A DNA stretch of 64,000 bases from Kineobactrum sediminis (lineage in GTDB: Bacteria; Pseudomonadota; Gammaproteobacteria; Pseudomonadales; Halieaceae): contig NZ_PKLZ01000014.1 of NCBI RefSeq assembly GCF_002868715.1, positions 50,997-114,996 of the forward strand. The letters run 5' to 3'. Under the pieces are notes generated by a model, which saw only the letters and a program-made list of their open reading frames with translations, was not told the origin of the DNA and did not search any database. Made by a program: the position numbers and the translations under genes. Of the stretch, positions 11,020 through 18,768 are shown one piece after another. How positions within the stretch are numbered: the first letter of the stretch is position 1; each line of letters begins with the position of its first letter.

Positions 11020-13497
11020 ATGGATATCGAATCACGCGCAGCAACAGAGGCAGAGCAGGCAAAACAAGCAGAGCAGTTTCGACAAGGCAGCACGACTTTT
11101 GCTCACTGGGCAGCAGGTTATGGGGTTATTACTCATACCGATGAAACCCAGGTGAGGATTCACGACCTCGCCAACCGACTGGATCGGGCAGGCGCGGTTG
11201 CCAAAATGGATTCTGTTTTTGATCTGTTGGCAGCAGCCGATCGTGTTGCCAGTGCCGCCATGTGGCTGGTCGTACACATGACCTATACCAAAAATGTGTA
11301 CCTGGACGGGCGAGACCTTACCGAAAGTGACTTCAAGGCCGATCCCGAGGGCCACACCGGTGGCTCCCTGAATATGGTGCCGGCTTATACCGGCTATCTG
11401 GTGGCCAATACGCTCACCGGGCTGACCCGTTCCTGGCTGATGGGCCAGGGCCATTGCGTCTCCGCCATCGATGCCACCAACCTGCTGGTTGGCAACATGA
11501 CCCCGGAGCATGCGGAACGTTACGAGGTCAGTAATCCCGGCCTGACCCGCTTTGTACGGGATTTCTACTCCTACGCCGTCACACCGCAAGGCACGCCCGA
11601 ATCACCCCTGGGCAGCCACGTCAACGCCCACACTGCAGGCGGCATGATGGAGGGGGGATATCTCGGTTTTGCCGAATTGCAGTATGCGCACATGCCACTG
11701 CCTGGAGAACGGCTGGTGACTTTCCTGAGTGACGGCTCATTTGAAGAACAGCGCGGTAGCGACTGGACTCCCCGCTGGTGGCGCGCTGAGGATTGCGGGC
11801 TGATAGCGCCCTTTATGATCATGAACGGTCGACGCATAGACCAGCGCTCATCGATGGCCATGAAAGGCGGAAGCAGCTGGCTAAGCAAGCATCTGGAACT
11901 GAACGGATTCACCCCATTGTTTATAGATGGTCGCGATCCGGCCTCTTTTGCCTGGGGCATCATTGAAATGGAATCCGGCTTGAATCAGGCTGCCGAGGCC
12001 ATCAAGAAAGGAGACACAGATTACCCCGCACCTGTCTATTACGGCATCGCCGAGGCCCCGAAAGGTTACGGCTTTCCGGGTGCAGGTACCAACCGGGCGC
12101 ATAACCTGCCACTGCAGGACAACCCCGCCGAGAACGCGCAAGCGTGCGACGAGTTTAATGTTGCCGCACGAAAGCTGTGGCTTGATCCTGACGAACTTGA
12201 TCTCGCTGTTCAGATCTTGAATCAGCACACGGTCCAGAAAAGGCCAAGGGAAAAAGACCATCCCCTTGCCCACAGGCAGGTGCCAACGCCGACCTTTCCC
12301 GAGCCCCCATGGCGCAATCCAGAGGCGGCCGATTCTGTAAGCGCCATGAAGGGCGTCGCCGAGTGTTTTATTGGCATTACCAAAGAGAACCCTTCGCTAC
12401 GGGTGCGACTGGGTAACCCCGATGAAATAGAAAGCAACCGCCTGGATGCTGCCCTGGAGTTGTTCGAGCACCGTGTAACCAGTCCGGAGAAAGGTGTTCC
12501 CGAGGATACCCACGGCAGGGTTATCACGGCGTTGAACGAAGAGGCGGTCATAAATGCCGTGCTTGCCAACAAGGGTGGAATCAACCTGTTAGCCTCCTAT
12601 GAGGCGTTTATGGTCAAGATGCTGGGCGCCATCCGCCAGGAGCTTATTTTTGCGCGTCATTTGTGCGGGGCAGGTCGCCCACCCGGCTGGCTCTCCGTAC
12701 CGGTCATCGCAACATCCCACACCTGGGAGAATGGCAAAAACGAACAATCCCATCAGGATACGACGTTCTGTGAAGCCCTGCTGGGTGAAATGACTGACGT
12801 ATCCCGGGTACTGTTCCCCGCCGACTGGAACAGTGCCATCGCCGCCCTGCAGGCGACCTATTCCACACATGGCCAGATCTGGACCCTGGTGATCCCGAAA
12901 AGGCCGCTACCGGTGTTTTTCTCGAAACAGCAGGCACAGCAACTTGCTCACGACGGCGCCGTGCGCCTGCGTGGAGCAGGGAGCAAAACGGAAAGATTAC
13001 AGTTGGTCGCCACGGGCGGTTACCAGCTGGCCGAGGTCTTAAAAGCCTCCGAACGGCTGGACCACGCGGGAGTCAGGCATGCTGTCGTCTACTTGCAGGA
13101 GCCCGGCCGCTTTAGGACCCCGCGGGATCAACGCGAATCCGCTGTCATGGCGCCGGCAGACGTAATCGCCGATCTGTTCCCGCGACCGGCTCAGGCGCGT
13201 GTGTTCCTGACCCACACCCGGCCGGAACCAATGATCGGTGCAATCTGGCCACTGTTGACAGACGCTGTACAGACGCCGGTTCTGGGTTACATCAATCAGG
13301 GGGGCACGCTGGATGAAGCCGGGATGCTGTTCGCCAATCGCAGTACCTGGGCGCACGTGCTGGCCGCCTCCGCGGCAGCCCTGGGTGACGAGCCTGAAAA
13401 ATTTCTGCGCGCTGAGGAATACCGCGCCGTTATCGGCGAAACCGAGCCCGCGGTAATTCTCCATGCCCAACCAGGGCGCATCGGCGGCCTGGAATGA
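11020..13497 (+). CDS. Divergent phosphoketolase-family protein (TPP-dependent)
   Basis: 825 residues, the length of XFP phosphoketolases, which cleave xylulose-5-P or fructose-6-P with phosphate to acetyl-P. Family features are recognisable: an HW near residue 28 (FAHWAAGYG), LMGQGH, the GGYLGFAEL block, the TPP-binding region with FLSDGSFEEQ and IMNGRRID, and near the C-terminal half SHTWENGKNEQSHQDTTF. Many positions differ from classical XFP: the TPP motif is SDG instead of GDG, and the usual EAETG, HLNGYKI and THTWRQDHNG stretches are altered. It therefore belongs to a side branch; I recall similar proteins being labelled xylulose-5-P 3-epimerase in databases, and activity is not certain. 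Its stop overlaps the ligase start (ATGA). Confidence 0.78.
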   Translation: MDIESRAATEAEQAKQAEQFRQGSTTFAHWAAGYGVITHTDETQVRIHDLANRLDRAGAVAKMDSVFDLLAAADRVASAAMWLVVHMTYTKNVYLDGRDLTESDFKADPEGHTGGSLNMVPAYTGYLVANTLTGLTRSWLMGQGHCVSAIDATNLLVGNMTPEHAERYEVSNPGLTRFVRDFYSYAVTPQGTPESPLGSHVNAHTAGGMMEGGYLGFAELQYAHMPLPGERLVTFLSDGSFEEQRGSDWTPRWWRAEDCGLIAPFMIMNGRRIDQRSSMAMKGGSSWLSKHLELNGFTPLFIDGRDPASFAWGIIEMESGLNQAAEAIKKGDTDYPAPVYYGIAEAPKGYGFPGAGTNRAHNLPLQDNPAENAQACDEFNVAARKLWLDPDELDLAVQILNQHTVQKRPREKDHPLAHRQVPTPTFPEPPWRNPEAADSVSAMKGVAECFIGITKENPSLRVRLGNPDEIESNRLDAALELFEHRVTSPEKGVPEDTHGRVITALNEEAVINAVLANKGGINLLASYEAFMVKMLGAIRQELIFARHLCGAGRPPGWLSVPVIATSHTWENGKNEQSHQDTTFCEALLGEMTDVSRVLFPADWNSAIAALQATYSTHGQIWTLVIPKRPLPVFFSKQQAQQLAHDGAVRLRGAGSKTERLQLVATGGYQLAEVLKASERLDHAGVRHAVVYLQEPGRFRTPRDQRESAVMAPADVIADLFPRPAQARVFLTHTRPEPMIGAIWPLLTDAVQTPVLGYINQGGTLDEAGMLFANRSTWAHVLAASAAALGDEPEKFLRAEEYRAVIGETEPAVILHAQPGRIGGLE

Positions 13498-15563
13498 ACT
13501 TCAAGGATAAGCCCGACACCCACTTCAAATCTGTCGACAAACTCGATAAAAAGGAGGCTGCCGAACAAATTGACGCCCTGCGCGAGGGCATCAACCATCA
13601 CGATTACCTTTACTATGTAAAAGGCTCACCGGAAATATCCGATAAGGTCTATGACAAGCTATTCAATCGTCTTGAAGAGCTGGAGGCCGCCTTTCCCGAT
13701 CTTCAGACGGAGGATTCGCCAACCCGTCGCGTCGGCGCCGAGCCTGTGAGCAAATTAAAGAAAGTTACCCACAAGGCACCACTGTTCAGTTTGCAGGCTA
13801 CACTTGAAAAAGAAGATATTGATTCATTTCTGACTACAGCTCAGCACAAGGCCGGAAAAGATTCAGTGCAGTGTGTACTGGAGCCGAAATTTGACGGGCT
13901 TTCTGTGGAGGTTGTCTATAAAAATGGCCACTTCGACTACGGATCCACCCGCGGTACCGGCGAGGAGGGCGAAGACATTTCCCATAATCTCAAAACCATC
14001 CGTGCGCTGCCAATGGAATTACAGCATAAGGATGAGACACCCGCATCACTGGCGATACGCGGTGAAGTCTTCATGCCGAAGGATGGTTTTATGGCCCTGA
14101 ACAAAAGGCGTATCGAACGTGGTGAAACGGCATTTTCCAATCCGCGCAATGCCGCCGCAGGCATAATGCGCCAGCTCGAATCGCGCCACGTTGCGGACAA
14201 GCCACTGGACATCATCTTTTACGAGATCCTGGCAACAGAAGGCGCGCAGCCTGCCACACACCAGGAAGTGCTCAAACAACTCTCCCGTTGGGGTTTGAAA
14301 ACCTGTGACTTGAACCAGTCGGCATCGACATTGAAAAAAATCGAACAATATCACCACAGGCTTGCCGAAGAGCGGGACGACCTGGATTACGAGATTGATG
14401 GCATCGTGATCAAGCTGGACGATCACGACCTCCGCAACGCGATGGGCACACGAGACCGTAGCCCGCGCTGGGCGCTGGCCTGGAAATTCCCTCCCCGGGA
14501 AGAAATCACCACGGTTGAGGATATTGTGGTTCAGGTTGGTCGTACTGGCATTCTCACGCCTGTCGCCCTGTTACAACCGGTGGATATTGGCGGTGTCACT
14601 GTGAGTCGAGCCACCTTGCACAACGAAGACGAGGTGCACCGGAAGGATATCAGGGTTGGTGATAGAGTACGTATTATGAGAGCCGGCGACGTAATTCCTG
14701 AAGTTGACGAGCGCGTAAAGACACCGGGCAAAAAGCGCGCGCAGGAATTTCACATGCCCGACCGCTGTCCCGTGTGCAACGCGGAGGTTACACGTGAGGG
14801 CGCTTACTATGTCTGCACCGCAGGATTAGCCTGTGCCGCCCAACTACGAGGCCGTATTCAGCACTACGCTGCGCGCAGCGCAATGAATATCGATCACCTT
14901 GGGGAGCAGACCGCCAACCAGCTGGTCGAGCGACAAATGGTAAGCAATCTCGCTGATCTCTACACACTGGCAGTAGATGACCTCAAATCCCTCGAAGGCT
15001 TTGCCGAAACGTCAGCGAAGCAGCTGCACGATGCCATACAGGAAGCCCGGGAGCCGCGCCTGGACCGGTTTCTGTTCGCGCTCGGCCTGCACCATGTGGG
15101 TAGACGTGTGGCGCGCCAACTTGCCGAACAATTTCATACGCTCGATAATCTCATGAAAGCCGATCAGAGTCAGATAGAGGATATCCCCGGCATTGGCACG
15201 GAAACCGCCATGGAGACAGAACACTTTTTCCGGGATCCGGCCAATCGGGATGTTATCAAACGAATGCAGGAACAGGGACTTAAGGTACACCCGATGCCGC
15301 GCCCCGAGAAAAAGCCCCTCGAGGGAAAAACATTTGTTTTCACCGGTTCTCTGGAGAATTTCACGCGGGATGAAGCCAAAGAACAGGTGGAGATGCTGGG
15401 TGCACGCGCCACCTCCAGTGTAAGTAACAGCACGGATTTTGTGGTGGTAGGGAGTGACCCGGGTTCAAAACGCGATGAGGCAGAGAATATCGGCGTTGAA
15501 TGCATAGACGAAAAAGACTTTGAAAAACTGATCAACAAACACGGAAAACCGGCTGGAGGCTGA
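13494..15563 (+). CDS. ligA: NAD-dependent DNA ligase (LigA family, probably an accessory copy)
   Basis: 689 residues with the full LigA layout: Ia domain (HHDYLYYVKGSPEISD), adenylation domain with the active-site lysine K132 in EPKFDGLSVEVVY, OB fold, a four-Cys zinc finger at ~425-448 (CPVC and a later CTAGLAC), helix-hairpin-helix repeats (~500-590) and a C-terminal BRCT domain (~605-680). The first ~20 residues are an extra charged stretch. The motif around the lysine is EPKFDG where the usual form is ELKIDG. Location in an operon with a phosphoketolase-like gene, HdeD-like protein and a base-excision glycosylase is unusual for the housekeeping ligA, so a second, stress-related copy is likely. 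The start overlaps the previous stop, implying translational coupling. Confidence 0.9.
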   Translation: MNFKDKPDTHFKSVDKLDKKEAAEQIDALREGINHHDYLYYVKGSPEISDKVYDKLFNRLEELEAAFPDLQTEDSPTRRVGAEPVSKLKKVTHKAPLFSLQATLEKEDIDSFLTTAQHKAGKDSVQCVLEPKFDGLSVEVVYKNGHFDYGSTRGTGEEGEDISHNLKTIRALPMELQHKDETPASLAIRGEVFMPKDGFMALNKRRIERGETAFSNPRNAAAGIMRQLESRHVADKPLDIIFYEILATEGAQPATHQEVLKQLSRWGLKTCDLNQSASTLKKIEQYHHRLAEERDDLDYEIDGIVIKLDDHDLRNAMGTRDRSPRWALAWKFPPREEITTVEDIVVQVGRTGILTPVALLQPVDIGGVTVSRATLHNEDEVHRKDIRVGDRVRIMRAGDVIPEVDERVKTPGKKRAQEFHMPDRCPVCNAEVTREGAYYVCTAGLACAAQLRGRIQHYAARSAMNIDHLGEQTANQLVERQMVSNLADLYTLAVDDLKSLEGFAETSAKQLHDAIQEAREPRLDRFLFALGLHHVGRRVARQLAEQFHTLDNLMKADQSQIEDIPGIGTETAMETEHFFRDPANRDVIKRMQEQGLKVHPMPRPEKKPLEGKTFVFTGSLENFTRDEAKEQVEMLGARATSSVSNSTDFVVVGSDPGSKRDEAENIGVECIDEKDFEKLINKHGKPAGG

Positions 15564-15566
15564 TTC

Positions 15567-16145
15567 ATGGCACATACAATGGGCAACGAAATAGACGATA
15601 GCTACACTCTTTTTACTCCCGAAGTAAAAGAAAAAAACCGGTGGTTCATGGTCCTCGGTGTAGTGATGTTCTTGCTGGGAATCGCCGCGGTCGCCTTTCC
15701 CTTTGTAGCCACCCTGGCAATGGAACTACTGATTGGATGGATATTCACGATCAGCGGCGTCATTGGTATGGTGACCGCTTTCCGCACGCCGAAATGGAAA
15801 GGTTTCCTGTTCGAGATATTGGGCTCCCTGCTCGCCCTGGGCATCGGCCTTGTTTTGCTATTCTTTCCAATGGCCGGCATGTTGTCGCTGACACTTCTGG
15901 TGGCGGCGTTTCTGATTGCGAGTGGTATCTTTCGAATCTTCCTGGCCTTTACCCTGCGCCCACTCGATCACTGGGGATGGCAGATAGTCAGCGGCGTGCT
16001 GGCGCTGGTTCTCGCTGGCCTGATTCTGGCGCAGCTGCCCCACGCCGCAAATTGGGTGATCGGCCTGCTGGTAGGCATTGATTTGATGTTCTCGGGCATG
16101 ATCATGATTATGCTGGCGACAACGGCGCGGCGTTCCGCGGCATGA
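15567..16145 (+). CDS. HdeD-like (DUF308) inner-membrane protein
   Basis: 192 residues with about six membrane segments in three hairpins, beginning with FMVLGVVMFLLGIAAVAFP, the pattern of the HdeD/DUF308 family. In E. coli HdeD contributes to acid resistance at high cell density; the molecular role is not established. A GGAGG ribosome site at about 15555 serves the ATG, and the gene follows ligA with 3 bases between, so it is a member of the same operon. Confidence 0.85.
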   Translation: MAHTMGNEIDDSYTLFTPEVKEKNRWFMVLGVVMFLLGIAAVAFPFVATLAMELLIGWIFTISGVIGMVTAFRTPKWKGFLFEILGSLLALGIGLVLLFFPMAGMLSLTLLVAAFLIASGIFRIFLAFTLRPLDHWGWQIVSGVLALVLAGLILAQLPHAANWVIGLLVGIDLMFSGMIMIMLATTARRSAA

Positions 16146-16175
16146 ACCGACACCGTTCCGGAGCGCTGAACTTAT

Positions 16176-16961
16176 ATGCCTGAATTACCAGATGTCGAAG
16201 TATACCGGCGGCACGTCAGCGCCACCGCTCTGCACAAGCGCATTGAACACGTACACGTGGAGGACGCTGCAATATTGCATGACACCTCTGCCCAGGGACT
16301 GGGACGCGCGCTCCGGCACAAGTCCTTTCGCTCTACTATTCGCCACGGCAAACACTTGTTGGTCGAAGTTAACGAGAAGAAATGGCTGGCCATGCATTTC
16401 GGCATGACCGGCGACATAAAATACATCCACCAGCGAGAACAAGCTCCCGATCATACGCGATTGCTGATCAGTTTTGACAATGGTGACCGCCTGGCCTACA
16501 TCTCGCCGCGCAAGCTGGGACAGATCACCTTCACCGAGTCGCCTGAACAATGGCTGCAACAACAACAGCTCGGGCCCGACGCGATTGCCCTGAGCGAAGC
16601 CGATTTCATGGACCGGGCGAAAGACCGACGCGGGAGCGTCAAGTCCTGGCTGATGGATCAAAAGATGATCGCCGGTATCGGCAACGTCTACGCCGACGAA
16701 ATCCTGTTCCATGCCGGCATTCATCCACGCCAGCCCGTGAACCGCCTCGACCGGGAGACCTGCAAGCGTCTTTACCAGGCCATACGTCCGGTGCTGGAAG
16801 GCGCTATTGAAGCCCATGCCGACCCCGAACAGATGCCTTCCGGATGGCTGCTTCCGCACCGCAGCAAGGGTGAACACTGCCCGGCATGTGGAGAGGCCCT
16901 CGCTACCACCAAGGTATCCGGTCGCACCGCCTGGTACTGTCCACAGTGCCAGGACAGCTGA
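16176..16961 (+). CDS. Formamidopyrimidine/endonuclease VIII-type DNA glycosylase (Fpg/Nei family)
   Basis: 261 residues. The mature N terminus PELPDVEVYRR carries the catalytic Pro and Glu of the Fpg/Nei family, GIGNVYADEILFHAGIHP is the helix-two-turn-helix DNA-binding motif, and the C terminus has a zinc finger (CPAC and YCPQC). It excises oxidised bases and nicks abasic sites. The sequence departs enough from E. coli Fpg and Nei that I cannot say which damage it prefers. It closes the phosphoketolase-ligA-hdeD operon, giving the group a base-excision and ligation flavour. Confidence 0.88.
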   Translation: MPELPDVEVYRRHVSATALHKRIEHVHVEDAAILHDTSAQGLGRALRHKSFRSTIRHGKHLLVEVNEKKWLAMHFGMTGDIKYIHQREQAPDHTRLLISFDNGDRLAYISPRKLGQITFTESPEQWLQQQQLGPDAIALSEADFMDRAKDRRGSVKSWLMDQKMIAGIGNVYADEILFHAGIHPRQPVNRLDRETCKRLYQAIRPVLEGAIEAHADPEQMPSGWLLPHRSKGEHCPACGEALATTKVSGRTAWYCPQCQDS

Positions 16962-17355
16962 CCGGCAGGTGTCAGCCATCCTGCCTGCACGGCTGTCGCG
17001 ATATCGCCCGACTTAAAAACGGCAGATAAAAAGTTCTTTTAGCGACGCGTCATCACATAGCATCCTTCTCCAATCACGCACAATTTTCGGGCGTACGGCA
17101 ACAATTACCGCCGCTTGGAAGCAGTCTCGCACCAGAGTTGAACATACTAGCGTATCTTCAGTTACAAAATGTAACGGTTTGGTGCGCAGGGCTCCTACCA
17201 TCGAATCAGTATGTAATTTAAAGCCATATAATTCAGTGGTTTGTAATCATTAATTTCTTCTCTTGAGGGTTGCGCCTGCAAGCATTTATGTGGATATTAG
17301 TAACACATTGGGTAACACCAATGCCGTTCACCCACTAACCAACGAGGTCATTACC
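16962..17355. other. Long intergenic region, visibly more AT-rich
   Basis: About 390 bases between the glycosylase gene and the small secreted protein. The left end has a short inverted repeat (GGCAGG at 16964-16969, CCTGCC at 16980-16985) without a T run. From about 17020 to 17340 the composition is clearly poorer in GC than the neighbouring genes. A 62-codon frame on the minus strand (17013-17201) has no recognisable features. The promoter of the next gene should lie here; I cannot place it with confidence. Confidence 0.5.
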
Positions 17356-17670
17356 ATGAGAACTCTGCTTGCACTCCCCGCCCTGCTGCTCGCCGCAAAT
17401 ACCTGGGCGAGCTGCCCGAAAGCTTTACCCGAGAACGCGCCAGTCATTCCCGATGGCACCACCGCGACCTATGATCAGGTCTATGACGCACAGGAAGCCG
17501 TGCGCGAGTACGTTACTGAAATTGAGACCTACCTTGAGTGTCGCGAAGGCCTGGGCCTGCACTTGATGCTTCATAATCGCGCGGTTCACCTCGCACAAAC
17601 GGCGGCGAAAGACTTCAATGCCTCCCTCAGCACATTCCGGCAGCGGAAGAATATGCTGGCCAACAACTGA
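17356..17670 (+). CDS. Small secreted protein of unknown function
   Basis: 104 residues from the ATG at 17356. The frame is open 93 bases upstream, but this start gives a clean signal peptide (MRTLLALPALLLAANTWA, cleavage before SCPKALP). The mature part of ~86 residues is mostly helical with two Cys (one near the mature N terminus, one in YLECREGLG), which could form a disulfide. It resembles small periplasmic proteins of no assigned function. I do not recognise the family. Confidence 0.65.
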   Translation: MRTLLALPALLLAANTWASCPKALPENAPVIPDGTTATYDQVYDAQEAVREYVTEIETYLECREGLGLHLMLHNRAVHLAQTAAKDFNASLSTFRQRKNMLANN

Positions 17671-17881
17671 GTGCCGCTAACACTCAGTACCAATTTAGCG
17701 AAAGACCGCCGATAACCATAAAAGCGGTCAGTTCCGCTCCATCGCCCCCACCCGGGAAAATCGTGACAGCGACAAATGGCAGGCTCTCTAAAGGTGGTGG
17801 CACGCGAAGATTGGAAATCACCACAATTGCTGAAGGCGTTGAAACAGAAGCACAGACTGCCAGTTAATTCCAGGCCACCCT

Positions 17882-18448
17882 TCAAGCAAGCGGATGATGC
17901 TTGCCGACAATATGTACCGTACTCGCCTGGGGACCTTTATCGCCTGGCTGTTCAACAAACCAGACCTCGTCACCCTCTTCCAGCAGATCAAAGTCACCTT
18001 CGACCACACTGTTCCGGTGAAAATAGATATCCCCACCCTCTGAACTCAGGATCCGGCCGAAATCCTGGCCCGGCATGATCACGCTGACGATCCCGTGAGG
18101 CGGCAGGACGTGAGTCTTGGTGTCGCCTCGCTGTTTACGGGCATAGTCCTGTAGTTGACGCCGTGCCGCCTTGAATGCGTCGCGCGCTGCCACGTAAGGG
18201 TCTTCGTGCGCATGATTGTCATGCGGATCACGTTTTACTACCAGTTCCCCTCCGGGCACGGTCAAATCTATCCTGACATGGTAGAGCTGGCCCTTGTGGT
18301 GGTGGCTGTGCGGACGTTCAACGACCACCCGCAAAGCCATGATCCGATCATAGAACCGATCCAGCTTCTCCGATTGTTCGCGAATATAAGCCTCAAGGGC
18401 CTCGGAACGAGGCACATCGCGAAATGTGATCTGCAGGGGTAGTTTCAT
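17882..18448 (-). CDS. Ribosome hibernation/HPF-RaiA domain fused to a cold-shock domain
   Basis: 188 residues in two parts. Residues 1-~105 match the HPF/RaiA (YfiA) ribosome-binding fold: LQITFRDVPRSEALEAYI, then YHVRIDLTVPGGELVVKR and DPYVAARDAFKAARRQLQDY. Residues ~115-185 form a cold-shock OB domain: HGIVSVIMPGQDFGRILS and the RNA-binding strand DIYFHRNSV. The protein probably binds ribosomes and RNA when growth slows; this combination is known in some beta- and gammaproteobacteria. The histidine-rich segment HSHHHKG sits in the first domain. Upstream are a 24-codon ORF with a perfect ribosome site and a long hairpin. Confidence 0.85.
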   Translation of the reverse strand: MKLPLQITFRDVPRSEALEAYIREQSEKLDRFYDRIMALRVVVERPHSHHHKGQLYHVRIDLTVPGGELVVKRDPHDNHAHEDPYVAARDAFKAARRQLQDYARKQRGDTKTHVLPPHGIVSVIMPGQDFGRILSSEGGDIYFHRNSVVEGDFDLLEEGDEVWFVEQPGDKGPQASTVHIVGKHHPLA

Positions 18449-18482
18449 AGTATCTCACCAAGGATTGGGATTACTCGGGTAA

Positions 18483-18557
18483 TTACCTGGTGCTATAGGG
18501 CTGATACACCGATGGCGCGCTTTGAAGAAAACCATGGTGCATTATTTCTGAAAACAT
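18483..18557 (-). CDS. Candidate 24-codon leader ORF upstream of the hibernation factor
   Basis: ATG at 18557, stop TAA at 18483; the peptide begins MFSEIMHHGF and ends QPYSTR. An ideal Shine-Dalgarno (AGGAGG, plus-strand 18565-18570) sits 7 bases before the ATG. This is a stronger site than the one in front of the HPF gene itself. The ORF ends 34 bases before the HPF start on the same strand. A leader peptide acting in translational control is the most likely role; a chance ORF cannot be excluded. Confidence 0.4.
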   Translation of the reverse strand: MFSEIMHHGFLQSAPSVYQPYSTR

Positions 18558-18574
18558 GGCGGCACCTCCTGACG

Positions 18575-18620
18575 CGGATCAACATCCTGGTTCTTCGGGC
18601 CAGTAAAGGGATGTTGACCG
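18575..18620 (-). promoter_or_regulatory. Long imperfect stem-loop next to the leader ORF
   Basis: TCAACATCC (18579-18587) pairs with GGATGTTGA (18609-18617), extended by CGG/CCG at 18575-18577 and 18618-18620 with one bulged base (18578). Inside, TGG (18588-18590) can pair with CCA (18600-18602). In the minus-strand transcript the hairpin ends four bases before the leader-ORF ribosome site. There is no T run, so it is not a simple terminator. Confidence 0.45.
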
Positions 18621-18687
18621 ATTAAATCTGCGCCCCTTTAGTTTCCGGGCACTTTTTGATGCGTTTGTCGGTTACCCATCCACCATG

Positions 18688-18712
18688 CAAAAAAACCCCG
18701 CACGAAGCGGGG
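18688..18712 (-). terminator. Intrinsic terminator after the Baeyer-Villiger monooxygenase gene
   Basis: On the minus strand CCCCGC, loop TTCGT and GCGGGG are followed by a run of T. It stands about 55 bases past the stop of the 18769-20397 gene, in the right orientation to end that transcript. Confidence 0.85.
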
Positions 18713-18768
18713 ATTAATCAGCGAGCCAAAAGCATGCCGGGCGCGTTTACGCGGGGCATGAGGCGTCT

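Noticed and set aside
16185..16979. 264-codon open frame antisense to the Fpg/Nei gene
   Set aside because: The plus strand has PELPDVE, helix-two-turn-helix and zinc finger motifs, so this is a shadow.
17013..17201. 62-codon minus-strand frame in the AT-rich gap
   Set aside because: No ribosome site, no signal peptide or motif, and nothing to tie it to neighbours.
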